From: Planctomycetaceae bacterium
GTDB taxonomy: Bacteria > Planctomycetota > Planctomycetia > Pirellulales > Thermoguttaceae
NCBI GenBank assembly: GCA_009776995.1
Contig: WRMR01000346.1
Coordinates: forward strand, 1-5,599
DNA: 5,599 nt
Direction: 5' to 3'
The translations under genes were made by a program, and so were the position numbers. The notes beneath the pieces were generated by a model. The model had not been told where the DNA came from, made no database searches, and worked only from the letters and a program-made list of their open reading frames with translations. This document shows positions 1 to 5,599 of this stretch, piece after piece. The first letter of the stretch is position 1. The number at the start of each line of letters is the position of its first letter.

Positions 1-63
1 CATGACCGCGTAAACGGCGTAGGCGCAATTCCTGACATGATCTGTGATTGCAAGTTGTTCCAT
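1..63 (-). CDS. 5' end of an unidentified gene, cut by the window edge
   Basis: A minus-strand ATG at 61-63 opens a frame that stays open for all 21 codons to the left edge, beginning MEQLAITDHVRNCAYAVYAV. An AAGGA Shine-Dalgarno (71-75 on the plus strand, read in reverse) lies 7 bases upstream, which is ideal spacing and the main reason to believe this start. It lies 70 bases downstream of the minus-strand gene at 134-385 in the same orientation, so the two could be co-transcribed. The visible residues look like an N-terminal helix. The NCAYAVYAV stretch loosely recalls the start of GxxExxY-type proteins, but the defining motif would be outside the window, so I do not name it. Confidence 0.55.
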   Translation of the reverse strand, partial: MEQLAITDHVRNCAYAVYAVM

Positions 64-133
64 AAGATTTTCCTTCACAATATTTTGGGGGACGCATCGA
101 CTCTGCGGTTGCAATCGCCGGTTTTCCGCATCC

Positions 134-385
134 TTACGACATTTCGTTCTGCACGAGCGATGCGACGAGGGCCGGGCTGTCCGATGCGAGAATGTGTTCG
201 ATGCGGTCTTGCGGGATTTTCAGGTTTTTCAGCGCCGCTTCGACCCGTTTCCAGAGGAGCGTCCGTTTTTTGCCTTCCGCGAGATAAAGCTCCGTTGCAA
301 GCTCCGCCAGCTTCTGCCACATGAGCGAATCACGGTTCTGGTAGTAGTTTTTGATGATCTTGTCCTGATAGGGCGTCCTGTTCAT
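134..385 (-). CDS. Small hypothetical protein, 83 residues
   Basis: The frame runs from ATG at 383-385 to a TAA at 134-136. The product starts MNRTPYQDKIIKNYYQNRD and is soluble, with no signal peptide or membrane segment. It appears mostly helical, with charged stretches such as LYLAEGKKRTLLWKRVEAAL near residues 30-49 and a C-terminal part around IPQDRIEHILASDSPALVASL. The frame is open 39 codons further upstream, but those residues look unstructured. The internal ATG has a modest CGGA four bases upstream and gives a compact protein, so I prefer it. I recall similar short proteins (NRTPYQ-K-IIKNYY start, then AEGKKR-LW-R) from planctomycete genomes. This is memory rather than a search, and no function is known to me. 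It may share a transcript with the partial gene at 1-63. Confidence 0.65.
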   Translation of the reverse strand: MNRTPYQDKIIKNYYQNRDSLMWQKLAELATELYLAEGKKRTLLWKRVEAALKNLKIPQDRIEHILASDSPALVASLVQNEMS

Positions 386-759
386 ATTTTCCGTGATTTG
401 TTTGTGAGAGTAACAATGTTTCCCGGAGTGATCTCCAAAGATGTGCAGGGATTGAAAAAATGCGATGGTACTGGAAATGGAGGGGCGTCGATAAACCATC
501 ATTTTTCAAGAACCGCCACGATGCCCAAGTCTATCAGAAAATCACAATCTTAACCAGTCGTTCGTCAGGATTTTTCGGCAAAAAGCAGGAAAAGAGAGAA
601 CACGTGCAAATATCAATTCCAGCGGGGTCATTGCCGTAGCAACCCAAAGGGGCGACCGCCGCAAAAACTGCTGAGGGAACTTGTGCAAAAAGCCGTTGAC
701 GTTACGATGATATGTCATTGTCGCCTTTTTACTGCCTCCAGTCCTGCCGGAATGCCGCC
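386..759. other. Gene-free divergent spacer
   Basis: These 374 bases separate the minus-strand small gene from the plus-strand transporter, so they should contain promoters for both. I see no convincing gene. A minus-strand frame here (542-769) has no family resemblance or good ribosome binding site. A weak promoter candidate for the transporter is TTGTGC at 681-686, 16 bases, then TACGAT at 703-708. It would start transcription near 715, consistent with the transporter beginning at 760 rather than 712. A small perfect hairpin, GGAG-TGAT-CTCC (425-436), has no T-tract and is probably not a terminator. No tRNA or strong repeat was seen. Confidence 0.4.
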
Positions 760-1974
760 ATGTCCACACTCACCCGTGGAATCACGGGAAAAACTTCGAT
801 CACCGTGCTCGTGACCCTGAGCCTGTTTCACATGTCCAATGACACGTTGCAGTCGTTGATCAAGGCGATTTATCCGTTGATTCACACATCGCTGTCCCTG
901 AACTTGGGGCAAATCGGCCTCATTACACTGGTCTATCAGATCGCCGCGTCGATTTTTCAGCCGCTGGTCGGGTGGTACACGGATCGCCGGCCGCAGCCTC
1001 ACGCTCTGTCTGCGGGAATGGCATCGACCCTTTGCGGGCTGATGATGCTTGCCTTTGCTCCCAACTATTTCTCGGTATTGCTTGCCGTCGTGCTGATTGG
1101 CGTCGGGTCGTCCGTGTTCCACCCGGAAGCCTCGCGGCTGGCTTACCTCGCTTCCGGCGGACGATTCGGGTTTGCCCAGTCGTTGTTCCAGGTCGGCGGC
1201 ACCTTCGGCGCATCGCTCGGCCCCCTGCTGGTTGCATGGTGCATTACAGGAACCAGCCAAAACAATCTTGCATGGTTTGGCGTTATTCCCCTCGTCGTGA
1301 TGGCCGCGATGGTTCCGGTCAGCCGGTGGTACAAGCGACAATTGCAGACCATTCGCGAACGCCGCTGCGTCGAAACCAAAGCCAAGACCGAAACCGAAAA
1401 ACGTTCCCCGTTACCGATGCGCACAGTGATCATTTCATTGTGTGTGCTGCTCACGTTGATTGTTTCCAAGTACACTTACTGGGAAAGCATGAGCAGTTAT
1501 TACACGTTTTATCTGATCGACAAATTCGAGTTGTCCGTCAAACAATCGCAGTATTGCCTGGCGTTGTTCAGTTTTTCGATGGCGGCGGGCACCATGATCG
1601 GCGGTTTGGTCGGTGACCGCGTTGGCCGCAAATACGTGATCTGGGTTTCGATCCTTGGCGTTGCCCCCCTAACAATCCTGTTGCCCCGTGTTGACAGTTT
1701 GTGGCTGACCTGTGTGCTGTCGGTGTTTATCGGTTTGATTTTGTCGTCGGCGTTTTCCGCCATTCTCGTTTTCGCGCAGGAGCTTATGCCCGGCAAGGTC
1801 GGCATGATCGCAGGGCTGTTTTTCGGATTCGCGTTCGGAGTCGCGGGTATTTCCTCCGCCATTTTAGGTCAAGTGGCCGATCATTACGGCCTCATGTATG
1901 TCTTCCAAGTCTGCTCGTATTTGCCGCTGTTGGGCATTGTCACCGTCTTTTTGCCCAACCTGAAAACGAGGTAG
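760..1974 (+). CDS. fsr: Fsr-type major facilitator superfamily transporter
   Basis: This is an inner-membrane transporter of the family whose E. coli member, Fsr, confers fosmidomycin resistance by efflux; the natural substrate is unknown. At 404 residues it is close to the roughly 406 of E. coli Fsr and collinear with it throughout. Shared blocks include LSLFHMSNDTLQSLIKAIYP (20-39), GSSVFHPEASR (116-126), AQSLFQVGGTFGASLGPL (139-156), SSYYTFYL (245-252), the second-half motif A GGLVGDRVGRK (281-291) and AQELMPGKVGMIAGLFFGFA (339-358). The hydrophobic pattern fits 12 membrane segments in two halves joined by a charged loop (about 190-220). An in-frame ATG at 712 would add 16 residues but has no Shine-Dalgarno. 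The ATG at 760 has a weak GGA 8 bases upstream and matches family length, so I chose it. No canonical terminator follows. Whether it serves the downstream murQ cluster is unclear. Confidence 0.93.
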   Translation: MSTLTRGITGKTSITVLVTLSLFHMSNDTLQSLIKAIYPLIHTSLSLNLGQIGLITLVYQIAASIFQPLVGWYTDRRPQPHALSAGMASTLCGLMMLAFAPNYFSVLLAVVLIGVGSSVFHPEASRLAYLASGGRFGFAQSLFQVGGTFGASLGPLLVAWCITGTSQNNLAWFGVIPLVVMAAMVPVSRWYKRQLQTIRERRCVETKAKTETEKRSPLPMRTVIISLCVLLTLIVSKYTYWESMSSYYTFYLIDKFELSVKQSQYCLALFSFSMAAGTMIGGLVGDRVGRKYVIWVSILGVAPLTILLPRVDSLWLTCVLSVFIGLILSSAFSAILVFAQELMPGKVGMIAGLFFGFAFGVAGISSAILGQVADHYGLMYVFQVCSYLPLLGIVTVFLPNLKTR

Positions 1975-2066
1975 TTCTACTGTGACCGACCGGACATTTG
2001 CGAGTCACGAAGTGATGCAGCTAACGTATTCCTTGCTTTTGAAGCTCTCGCCAGGAAATATATTAA

Positions 2067-2160
2067 GACAGGATTGTCGGGAGAGACGAACAAGAGGAAA
2101 TCCCCCTTATCCTGAAAATCTTGTCTATCCTGTCAAAAAATGAACTTGTCAATCCTGTCC
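2067..2160. repeat. Degenerate ATCCTG-type intergenic repeat cluster with a long inverted repeat
   Basis: Three nine-base units sit in tandem at 2109-2135 (ATCCTGAAA, ATCTTGTCT, ATCCTGTCA). A 7-base spacer (2136-2142) and two more units follow (AACTTGTCA at 2143, ATCCTGTCC at 2152). About 65 bases to the left is an inverted copy: GACAGGATTGTC at 2067-2078 pairs with GTCAATCCTGTC at 2148-2159 in 11 of 12 positions, with two further G-T pairs on the inner side. Similar caggat/atcctg stretches are scattered between genes in many bacterial genomes. I recognise the style from memory and cannot give a formal family name. It may form a large stem-loop in the transcript or be a remnant of a dispersed non-coding element. 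Confidence 0.6.
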
Positions 2161-2179
2161 GGGTGTTTCGTGGCGGAAC

Positions 2180-2207
2180 TTGCAACGATGGTTTTTTCTG
2201 TTATGAT
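2180..2207 (+). promoter_or_regulatory. Candidate sigma70-type promoter for murQ
   Basis: A -35-like TTGCAA (2180-2185, four of six consensus bases) is followed after 16 bases by TATGAT (2202-2207, five of six). The -10 is preceded by TGT, giving an extended -10 element. The predicted start is near 2214, leaving a leader of about 53 bases before the murQ ATG. Position and quality make it the best promoter in the window. It would drive murQ and probably the genes behind it. Confidence 0.5.
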
Positions 2208-2213
2208 AAAGGT

Positions 2214-2248
2214 CAGGTTTCACCTGTGGAAATGCCGTTGATTGGCAT
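2214..2248. promoter_or_regulatory. Two short palindromes in the murQ leader, possible operator or leader hairpins
   Basis: CAGGT-TTC-ACCTG (2214-2226) is a perfect 5-3-5 inverted repeat lying right at the predicted transcription start. A second one, ATGCC then seven bases then GGCAT (2232-2248), follows closely. The first is well placed for a repressor of the murQ cluster, and both could fold in the RNA. No regulator gene is in view, so this is inference from position and symmetry only. Confidence 0.3.
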
Positions 2249-2266
2249 CATTTTAACACTTCCCTC

Positions 2267-3085
2267 ATGCAGAAAATCACTGAGCAGTCCTCGCGGCATG
2301 ACGATCTCGAAACCATGAGTGTGCGCGACCTCCTGATCAATATCAACAAGGAAGATCAGACGGTTGCGCTCGCGGTGGAAAAGTGCATCCCTGCGATTGA
2401 GCAACTTGTGACCGAAATTGTTGCGCGTTTTCGTGAGGGTGGGCGGCTGTTTTACATCGGGGCGGGAACGAGCGGACGGCTTGGCATTCTCGATGCGTCG
2501 GAGATTCCGCCCACGTTCGGGGCACCGTTCGATTTGGTTATCGGACTGATTGCCGGGGGTGATACGGCAATTCGCCGGGCGGTTGAAGCGGCGGAAGACC
2601 GGCTTGATGGTGCCTGGCGCGATCTGGTCGAATACCAAATCGATCAGCGCGACGTGTTGGTCGGCATCGCCGCATCGGGGACAACGCCCTACGTTGTCGG
2701 CGGTTTGCGCGACGCGCGAAAGCACGGCATCCTGACGGCGGCTATCACCTGCAACCCCGGCTCGCCTGTCACACAGGAAGCCGACATCGCCATGGAAGCG
2801 ATTGTCGGCCCCGAATTTGTCACCGGCAGCACACGCATGAAATCAGGCACGGCGCAAAAGCTGATCCTCAATATGATCTCGACATCGGTGATGATCCGGC
2901 TCGGCCATGTCAAGGGCAACAAAATGTTCGACATGCGGCTCAGTAACGCGAAACTGGTTGACCGCGGGACTCGCATGGTCGCCGAAGCAACCGGGCTTGA
3001 TTACGACACATCGCAACAACTGCTGCTCGAACACGGTTCCGTTCGCAGTGCCGTCCGGTTGTTTGAAGATAGCCAACGGTCATGA
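2267..3085 (+). CDS. murQ: N-acetylmuramic acid 6-phosphate etherase
   Basis: This cytoplasmic enzyme cleaves the lactyl ether of MurNAc-6-phosphate, giving GlcNAc-6-phosphate and D-lactate, a step in peptidoglycan recycling or MurNAc use. The 272 residues form one SIS sugar-phosphate fold. YIGAGTSGRLGILDASE (63-79) and VTGSTRMKSGTAQKLILNMI (185-204) are hallmark blocks. Glu79 (in DASE) and Glu110 (in AVEAAED) align with the catalytic Glu83 and Glu114 of E. coli MurQ, so it should be active. It is shorter than the 298-residue E. coli enzyme, lacking roughly the last 25 residues, and resembles the compact form I associate with Bacteroidetes-type homologues. The E. coli CPPT after the first Glu is IPPT here. 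The ATG at 2267 gives the expected MQKITEQ start but has no Shine-Dalgarno. The gene leads a plus-strand run with the sialidase-family gene 54 bases on. No MurNAc kinase or MurP transporter is in view. Confidence 0.95.
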   Translation: MQKITEQSSRHDDLETMSVRDLLININKEDQTVALAVEKCIPAIEQLVTEIVARFREGGRLFYIGAGTSGRLGILDASEIPPTFGAPFDLVIGLIAGGDTAIRRAVEAAEDRLDGAWRDLVEYQIDQRDVLVGIAASGTTPYVVGGLRDARKHGILTAAITCNPGSPVTQEADIAMEAIVGPEFVTGSTRMKSGTAQKLILNMISTSVMIRLGHVKGNKMFDMRLSNAKLVDRGTRMVAEATGLDYDTSQQLLLEHGSVRSAVRLFEDSQRS

Positions 3086-3096
3086 TTCACTGTGAA
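3086..3096. promoter_or_regulatory. Perfect 11-base palindrome right after murQ
   Basis: TTCAC-T-GTGAA directly follows the murQ stop codon, and an A/T-rich stretch separates it from the sialidase-family start. It could be an operator or processing site between the two genes, or chance. It is too short and lacks a T-run for a terminator. Confidence 0.2.
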
Positions 3097-3127
3097 GAAA
3101 AATAAAAAAATTCAAAGTTTGTTTTTA

Positions 3128-3133
3128 GAGGAG
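3128..3133 (+). promoter_or_regulatory. Strong Shine-Dalgarno that fixes the sialidase-family start
   Basis: GAGGAG lies six bases before the ATG at 3140. The same frame is open back to a GTG at 3092, but that reading would translate through this site and put 16 charged residues in front of the signal peptide. The internal ATG is therefore the better start. Confidence 0.75.
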
Positions 3134-3139
3134 AAAGCA

Positions 3140-4312
3140 ATGAAACATTTCTTGATGAGTATGATTGTTACCCTGGTTGCGACTTCTGTAACTTTGCCAC
3201 AGGAAACGTCACCGCCGCCGTTTGTCATTCTGGAAACGAAGATCATCACACCGGTTGACCAGTACAACCAGCATCTTTATTACGGTTGGCCGACCGTGGG
3301 TATTGACGCAAACGACCAGTTGTTTGCCGTCGCTTCCGGGGGACGTGACGAACATGTCTGCCCGTTCGGACGCGTCGATTTCATTCGTTCGCATGATGGC
3401 GGCGAAACCTGGACCTGGCCGCAAACGGCACTCGATGGCCCAATTGATGACCGCGACGCCGGGATCGTCGTCACCCCGAAAGGGACGATCATTATGACGA
3501 CCTTTACCTCGCTGGCCTACGAAGGGACACTCAACGCCGCCATTGCGAACAAAAACGCCGGCAATCCGAATTTCAGCGAAACAAAACTGCGCAATTGGCT
3601 TGCGGTTCATCATCGGGTTTCCGTCGAAGAACGCCAAAACGCCTTGGGGAACTGGGCCGTGCGTTCGACCGACAACGGCGTCAACTGGTCACAACGCATC
3701 GACACGATAGTCAATTCCCCGCACGGACCGATCGTCCTTGCTGATGGCCGACTCCTGTACGTTGGGAGAAAACTCTGGGCCAAACCGGAACTTTGCGGCG
3801 TTGCCGAATCGACCGACGACGGGAAAACCTGGCAATGGGTTGCCGAACTCCCCGTCCGGGACGGTGATTCGTCCGGGCAATATCACGAATGGCACGCCGT
3901 GCAAACGCCAGGCGGCAGAATCGTGGCACAAATTCGCAACCATAACCCGGCCAACAATAACGAAACTTTGCAATGCGAATCGGACGATGGCGGGAAAACC
4001 TGGACGAAACCGCACACCATCGGCGTTTGGGGACATCCGTCGCATCTGATGCGTCTGCAAGACGGACACATTCTTATGACCTACGGGCATCGTCGCGCTC
4101 CGCTGGGCAATCAGGCACGCATCAGTGCCGACGAGGGCAAAACGTGGTCCGAACCGATCATCATTTCCGGAGATGGTGTTTCCGGCGACCTCGGCTATCC
4201 GTCCACCGTGCAACTCAAGGACGGAACTTTGATCACTGTATGGTATGAGAAAATGCAAGATTACCCCAAATGCGTCCTGAGAATGGCCAAATGGAAACTC
4301 CTGGAGGAGTGA
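3140..4312 (+). CDS. Secreted sialidase-family (Asp-box/BNR) protein
   Basis: This 390-residue protein is probably exported. The N-terminus MKHFLMSMIVTLVATSVTLP has a positive start and a hydrophobic core typical of a Sec signal, with cleavage likely near residues 20-24. The rest is a six-bladed-propeller type sequence with five Asp-boxes: SHDGGETW (84), STDNGVNW (176), STDDGKTW (224), SDDGGKTW (281) and SADEGKTW (329). Near the C-terminus, LGYPSTVQLKDGTLITVWYE (351-370) fits the position of the catalytic Tyr and late Glu of sialidases. Arg83, Arg266 and Arg318/319 are candidates for the substrate-binding arginines. The usual FRIP motif is not evident; YYGWPTVG (47-54) sits where it might be expected. 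This supports a sialidase-fold glycoside hydrolase, but cleavage of sialic acid is not proven, and planctomycete homologues may act on other acidic glycans. It follows murQ by 54 bases and overlaps the next gene's ribosome binding site. Confidence 0.85.
   Translation: MKHFLMSMIVTLVATSVTLPQETSPPPFVILETKIITPVDQYNQHLYYGWPTVGIDANDQLFAVASGGRDEHVCPFGRVDFIRSHDGGETWTWPQTALDGPIDDRDAGIVVTPKGTIIMTTFTSLAYEGTLNAAIANKNAGNPNFSETKLRNWLAVHHRVSVEERQNALGNWAVRSTDNGVNWSQRIDTIVNSPHGPIVLADGRLLYVGRKLWAKPELCGVAESTDDGKTWQWVAELPVRDGDSSGQYHEWHAVQTPGGRIVAQIRNHNPANNNETLQCESDDGGKTWTKPHTIGVWGHPSHLMRLQDGHILMTYGHRRAPLGNQARISADEGKTWSEPIIISGDGVSGDLGYPSTVQLKDGTLITVWYEKMQDYPKCVLRMAKWKLLEE
4303..4309 (+). promoter_or_regulatory. 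Shine-Dalgarno inside the sialidase gene end
   Basis: GGAGGAG forms the last Glu codons of the sialidase-family gene and lies five bases before the ATG at 4315. With a stop-to-start gap of only two bases, this arrangement favours translational coupling and sets the start of the beta-helix gene. The motif also simply encodes Glu-Glu, so it could be fortuitous. Confidence 0.6.
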
Positions 4313-4314
4313 CG

Positions 4315-5016
4315 ATGTTGACCGCCGCGCGACAGCGGATCGAACAATGTAAGCTCACCGACAATGGCACGATTCATGACCCCGGCCAGAATCACAACCT
4401 TTATCTCGGCGGCACGAGTGTTACCGTGAAGAATTGCGAGATCGCACGAGCCGTGACAGGGCACAATCTCAAGAGCCGGGCGCACCTGAATTTTATCATC
4501 GAAAACCATCTTCACGATTCATGCAACCGGGAACTTGATCTGGTGGACGCGGAAGGAACCACCGACATTGCTGGCAGCGACACGTTTTTGATCGGCAATA
4601 CGATTGTCAAAGACCCGGAGTGTACCGGCAATAAGGCGGTCGTCCATTTCGGACGTGACGGCAAAGCAACGCATAACGGTACCCTCTGGCTGATCGGCAA
4701 CACCATTCGGACGCCGTTTATTTCGTCGGTCGCCGATGCCAGCTCCGGCAAGGGGGCGGTTTTCATCGACAACGTGATTGACGATACCAGGGCCGGACAA
4801 ATCGGCGTGCTGGCGAACTTCCAACAGCCGTCAATGAAAGCGATGGGACACAGTAACGCCTGTGATCGGTATTCCGGCAAGCGGATGGCCGTCTTGGTCA
4901 ACCAGCCGCCCGCTGACAAACGAGGTGAAACGCGATTTGTCTTCTCCGGGATCAGTGCCATCGACCGGCAGGGCTTTGGCATCCGCCGGGACTGCGGTTT
5001 GGTCTTCGGGCGGTGA
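4315..5016 (+). CDS. Shortened right-handed beta-helix protein, probably truncated at both ends
   Basis: The frame encodes 233 residues. Residues about 5-168 have the rhythm of a parallel beta-helix: CKLTDNG (12), HNLYLGGTSVTVKNCEI (27-43), GHNLKSRAHLNFIIENHL (49-66), TFLIGNTIV (90-98), LWLIGNTI (124-131) and AVFIDNVI (148-155). The HNLYLGG and GHNLKSRA segments recall secreted beta-helix proteins of planctomycetes and proteobacteria. Those proteins usually start with a signal peptide and over a hundred more residues of helix, which are absent. After about residue 170 the helix pattern stops, and residues up to 233 lie opposite the minus-strand gene at 4831-5599, so that tail is probably not native. 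Translation could couple to the sialidase stop. Without a signal peptide, the product would stay in the cytoplasm. It may be a gene remnant; no catalytic role can be assigned. Confidence 0.6.
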   Translation: MLTAARQRIEQCKLTDNGTIHDPGQNHNLYLGGTSVTVKNCEIARAVTGHNLKSRAHLNFIIENHLHDSCNRELDLVDAEGTTDIAGSDTFLIGNTIVKDPECTGNKAVVHFGRDGKATHNGTLWLIGNTIRTPFISSVADASSGKGAVFIDNVIDDTRAGQIGVLANFQQPSMKAMGHSNACDRYSGKRMAVLVNQPPADKRGETRFVFSGISAIDRQGFGIRRDCGLVFGR

Positions 5017-5599
5017 TGCCGCCTCATTTGCCGGTTCGGGTAAAGTGACGTTGCGGGGTAACGTTGTGTCCTCAACTTCAAACGTCCCCAAGTCGCGTGT
5101 TTCACCGGGTTGGAACGTATAAACGGCTTTTGGCGTTTCCATTCCGCCTGACCCCATGAATTTGTAACGGGCCGTGCCGGGCAAAAACCGAAACGTCGCC
5201 GTACCCGTTGCGTCGGTGGTTGAATGCGGAATCACGGTGGAATCGTAGTGATTGGATTCCACTTCGCGATGTTCCGCAAAAGGCTCCGCACCGATTCCCA
5301 CACGTATCATCTGCCCCGCGAATGGTTGGCCGGTCGATTTGCCAACGAATCGTGCTGTGACCGTTGCGGTCGGTTGCAACGCGATTTCGTGAAGTTGCAG
5401 AGGATTGTCATCGGGAATGCGCTGAACGATACCGTATAGTCTGTCGTCTGTTACGGCGATGATCTGATTGTTTTGCGACGGCATGATTGTAAAACTGCCG
5501 TCAGCAAGGAGGTTCACGCTCCCGGAAAGCAGGTGATTGCCGTCCGCAATCTCCCGATTGACCTGCATTTTTTCCGGCACGGAGCCGTCCGGCAACGTG
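4831..5599 (-). CDS. Carboxypeptidase-regulatory-like repeat protein, cut at the window edge and probably 3'-truncated
   Basis: A minus-strand frame runs from the right edge to a TGA at 4831-4833. It is open at its 5' end, so no true start is visible. About 255 residues are seen. One full beta-sandwich repeat covers roughly residues 75-174: ATVTARFVGKSTGQPFAGQM, then DATGTATFRFLPG, then YTFQPGETRDLGTFEVE. A Pro/Glu/Ala-rich linker (about 179-221) follows, and a second repeat begins with FVSGRLVDQDGHPLAGIPIT. This second repeat ends after only about 25 residues, whereas such domains run some 70-90, so the C-terminus looks cut off. Proteins with these domains in planctomycetes are usually large and exported, often behind an M56-type peptidase domain. 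The N-terminal part that would decide this is outside the window. The gene converges with and overlaps the beta-helix frame by 186 bases. Confidence 0.72.
   Translation of the reverse strand, partial: TLPDGSVPEKMQVNREIADGNHLLSGSVNLLADGSFTIMPSQNNQIIAVTDDRLYGIVQRIPDDNPLQLHEIALQPTATVTARFVGKSTGQPFAGQMIRVGIGAEPFAEHREVESNHYDSTVIPHSTTDATGTATFRFLPGTARYKFMGSGGMETPKAVYTFQPGETRDLGTFEVEDTTLPRNVTLPEPANEAASPPEDQTAVPADAKALPVDGTDPGEDKSRFTSFVSGRLVDQDGHPLAGIPITGVTVSHRFH

Larger units (their letters stand above)
1975..2266. other. Intergenic region between the transporter and murQ
   Basis: This 292-base gap holds no credible gene. Its first part (1975-2066) has only short stems, such as TCAC-GAA-GTGA (2005-2015) and GCTT-TTG-AAGC just after 2030. 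None is followed by a T-run, so I cannot call a terminator for the transporter. The middle (2067-2160) holds the ATCCTG-type repeats, and the last part (2180-2266) holds the murQ promoter candidate and two small palindromes. All are listed separately. Confidence 0.6.

Noticed and set aside
44..553. Plus-strand open frame of 169 codons across the left end
   Set aside because: It lies opposite the better supported small gene at 134-385, has no Shine-Dalgarno and no protein-like composition.
712..759. Upstream start of the transporter at 712
   Set aside because: No Shine-Dalgarno, and it adds a non-conserved 16-residue extension; the family length fits the ATG at 760.
542..769. Minus-strand open frame of 75 codons in the spacer before the transporter
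   Set aside because: No ribosome binding site, no family resemblance, and it overlaps the transporter start on the opposite strand.
715..1341. Long minus-strand frame opposite the transporter
   Set aside because: It is a shadow of the clearly homologous plus-strand transporter; the translation is low-complexity and rich in Arg, Gln and His.
1975..2045. Terminator after the transporter
   Set aside because: Only four- to five-base stems are present and none is followed by a T-run.
2109..2160. CRISPR array
   Set aside because: Repeat units are nine bases with no unique spacers of regular length; this is a degenerate intergenic repeat.
2121..2318. Plus-strand frame of 65 codons upstream of murQ
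   Set aside because: It runs through the repeat cluster and promoter region and overlaps murQ out of frame, with no protein family features.
4512..5105. Minus-strand frame of 197 codons across the gene junction
   Set aside because: It spans two genes in frames that match neither, and its translation is Arg/Pro/Ser-rich with no family features.

Overview
The window most likely comes from a planctomycete or a close relative. This rests on gene style, not on a marker gene. The clues are an 83-residue small protein of a kind I associate with planctomycete genomes, a secreted sialidase-fold (Asp-box) protein, a beta-helix protein, a carboxypeptidase-regulatory-like repeat protein, mixed Shine-Dalgarno use and moderate G+C. 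Lineage confidence is moderate.

Layout. Positions 1-385 hold two minus-strand genes: the first 21 codons of an unidentified gene that runs off the left edge (1-63), and an 83-residue hypothetical protein (134-385). A gene-free divergent spacer (386-759) follows. Next on the plus strand comes an Fsr-type major facilitator transporter (760-1974). A 292-base intergenic region (1975-2266) carries a degenerate ATCCTG-type repeat cluster and a good sigma70-like promoter candidate. Then comes a plus-strand run: an N-acetylmuramic acid 6-phosphate etherase, MurQ (2267-3085); a secreted Asp-box sialidase-family protein (3140-4312); and a shortened right-handed beta-helix protein (4315-5016), which starts two bases after the sialidase stop. 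From the right edge, a minus-strand carboxypeptidase-regulatory-like gene runs inward (4831-5599, partial) and overlaps the tail of the beta-helix reading frame tail to tail.

How the genes may work together. The murQ-sialidase-beta-helix run looks like one transcription unit driven from about 2200. MurQ would turn cytoplasmic MurNAc-6-phosphate into GlcNAc-6-phosphate and D-lactate. The exported sialidase-fold protein could trim an extracellular glycan. This suggests an amino-sugar or glycan scavenging locus, but no MurNAc kinase or sugar importer is visible here, so the pathway link is inference.

The most unusual part is the right end. Near 4822-4850 two recognisable but incomplete genes abut tail to tail: the beta-helix protein loses its expected C-terminal part, and the carboxypeptidase-regulatory-like protein stops just after beginning a new repeat. 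This looks like a rearrangement scar. I found no convincing new multi-gene system, CRISPR array, transposase, tRNA or rRNA.
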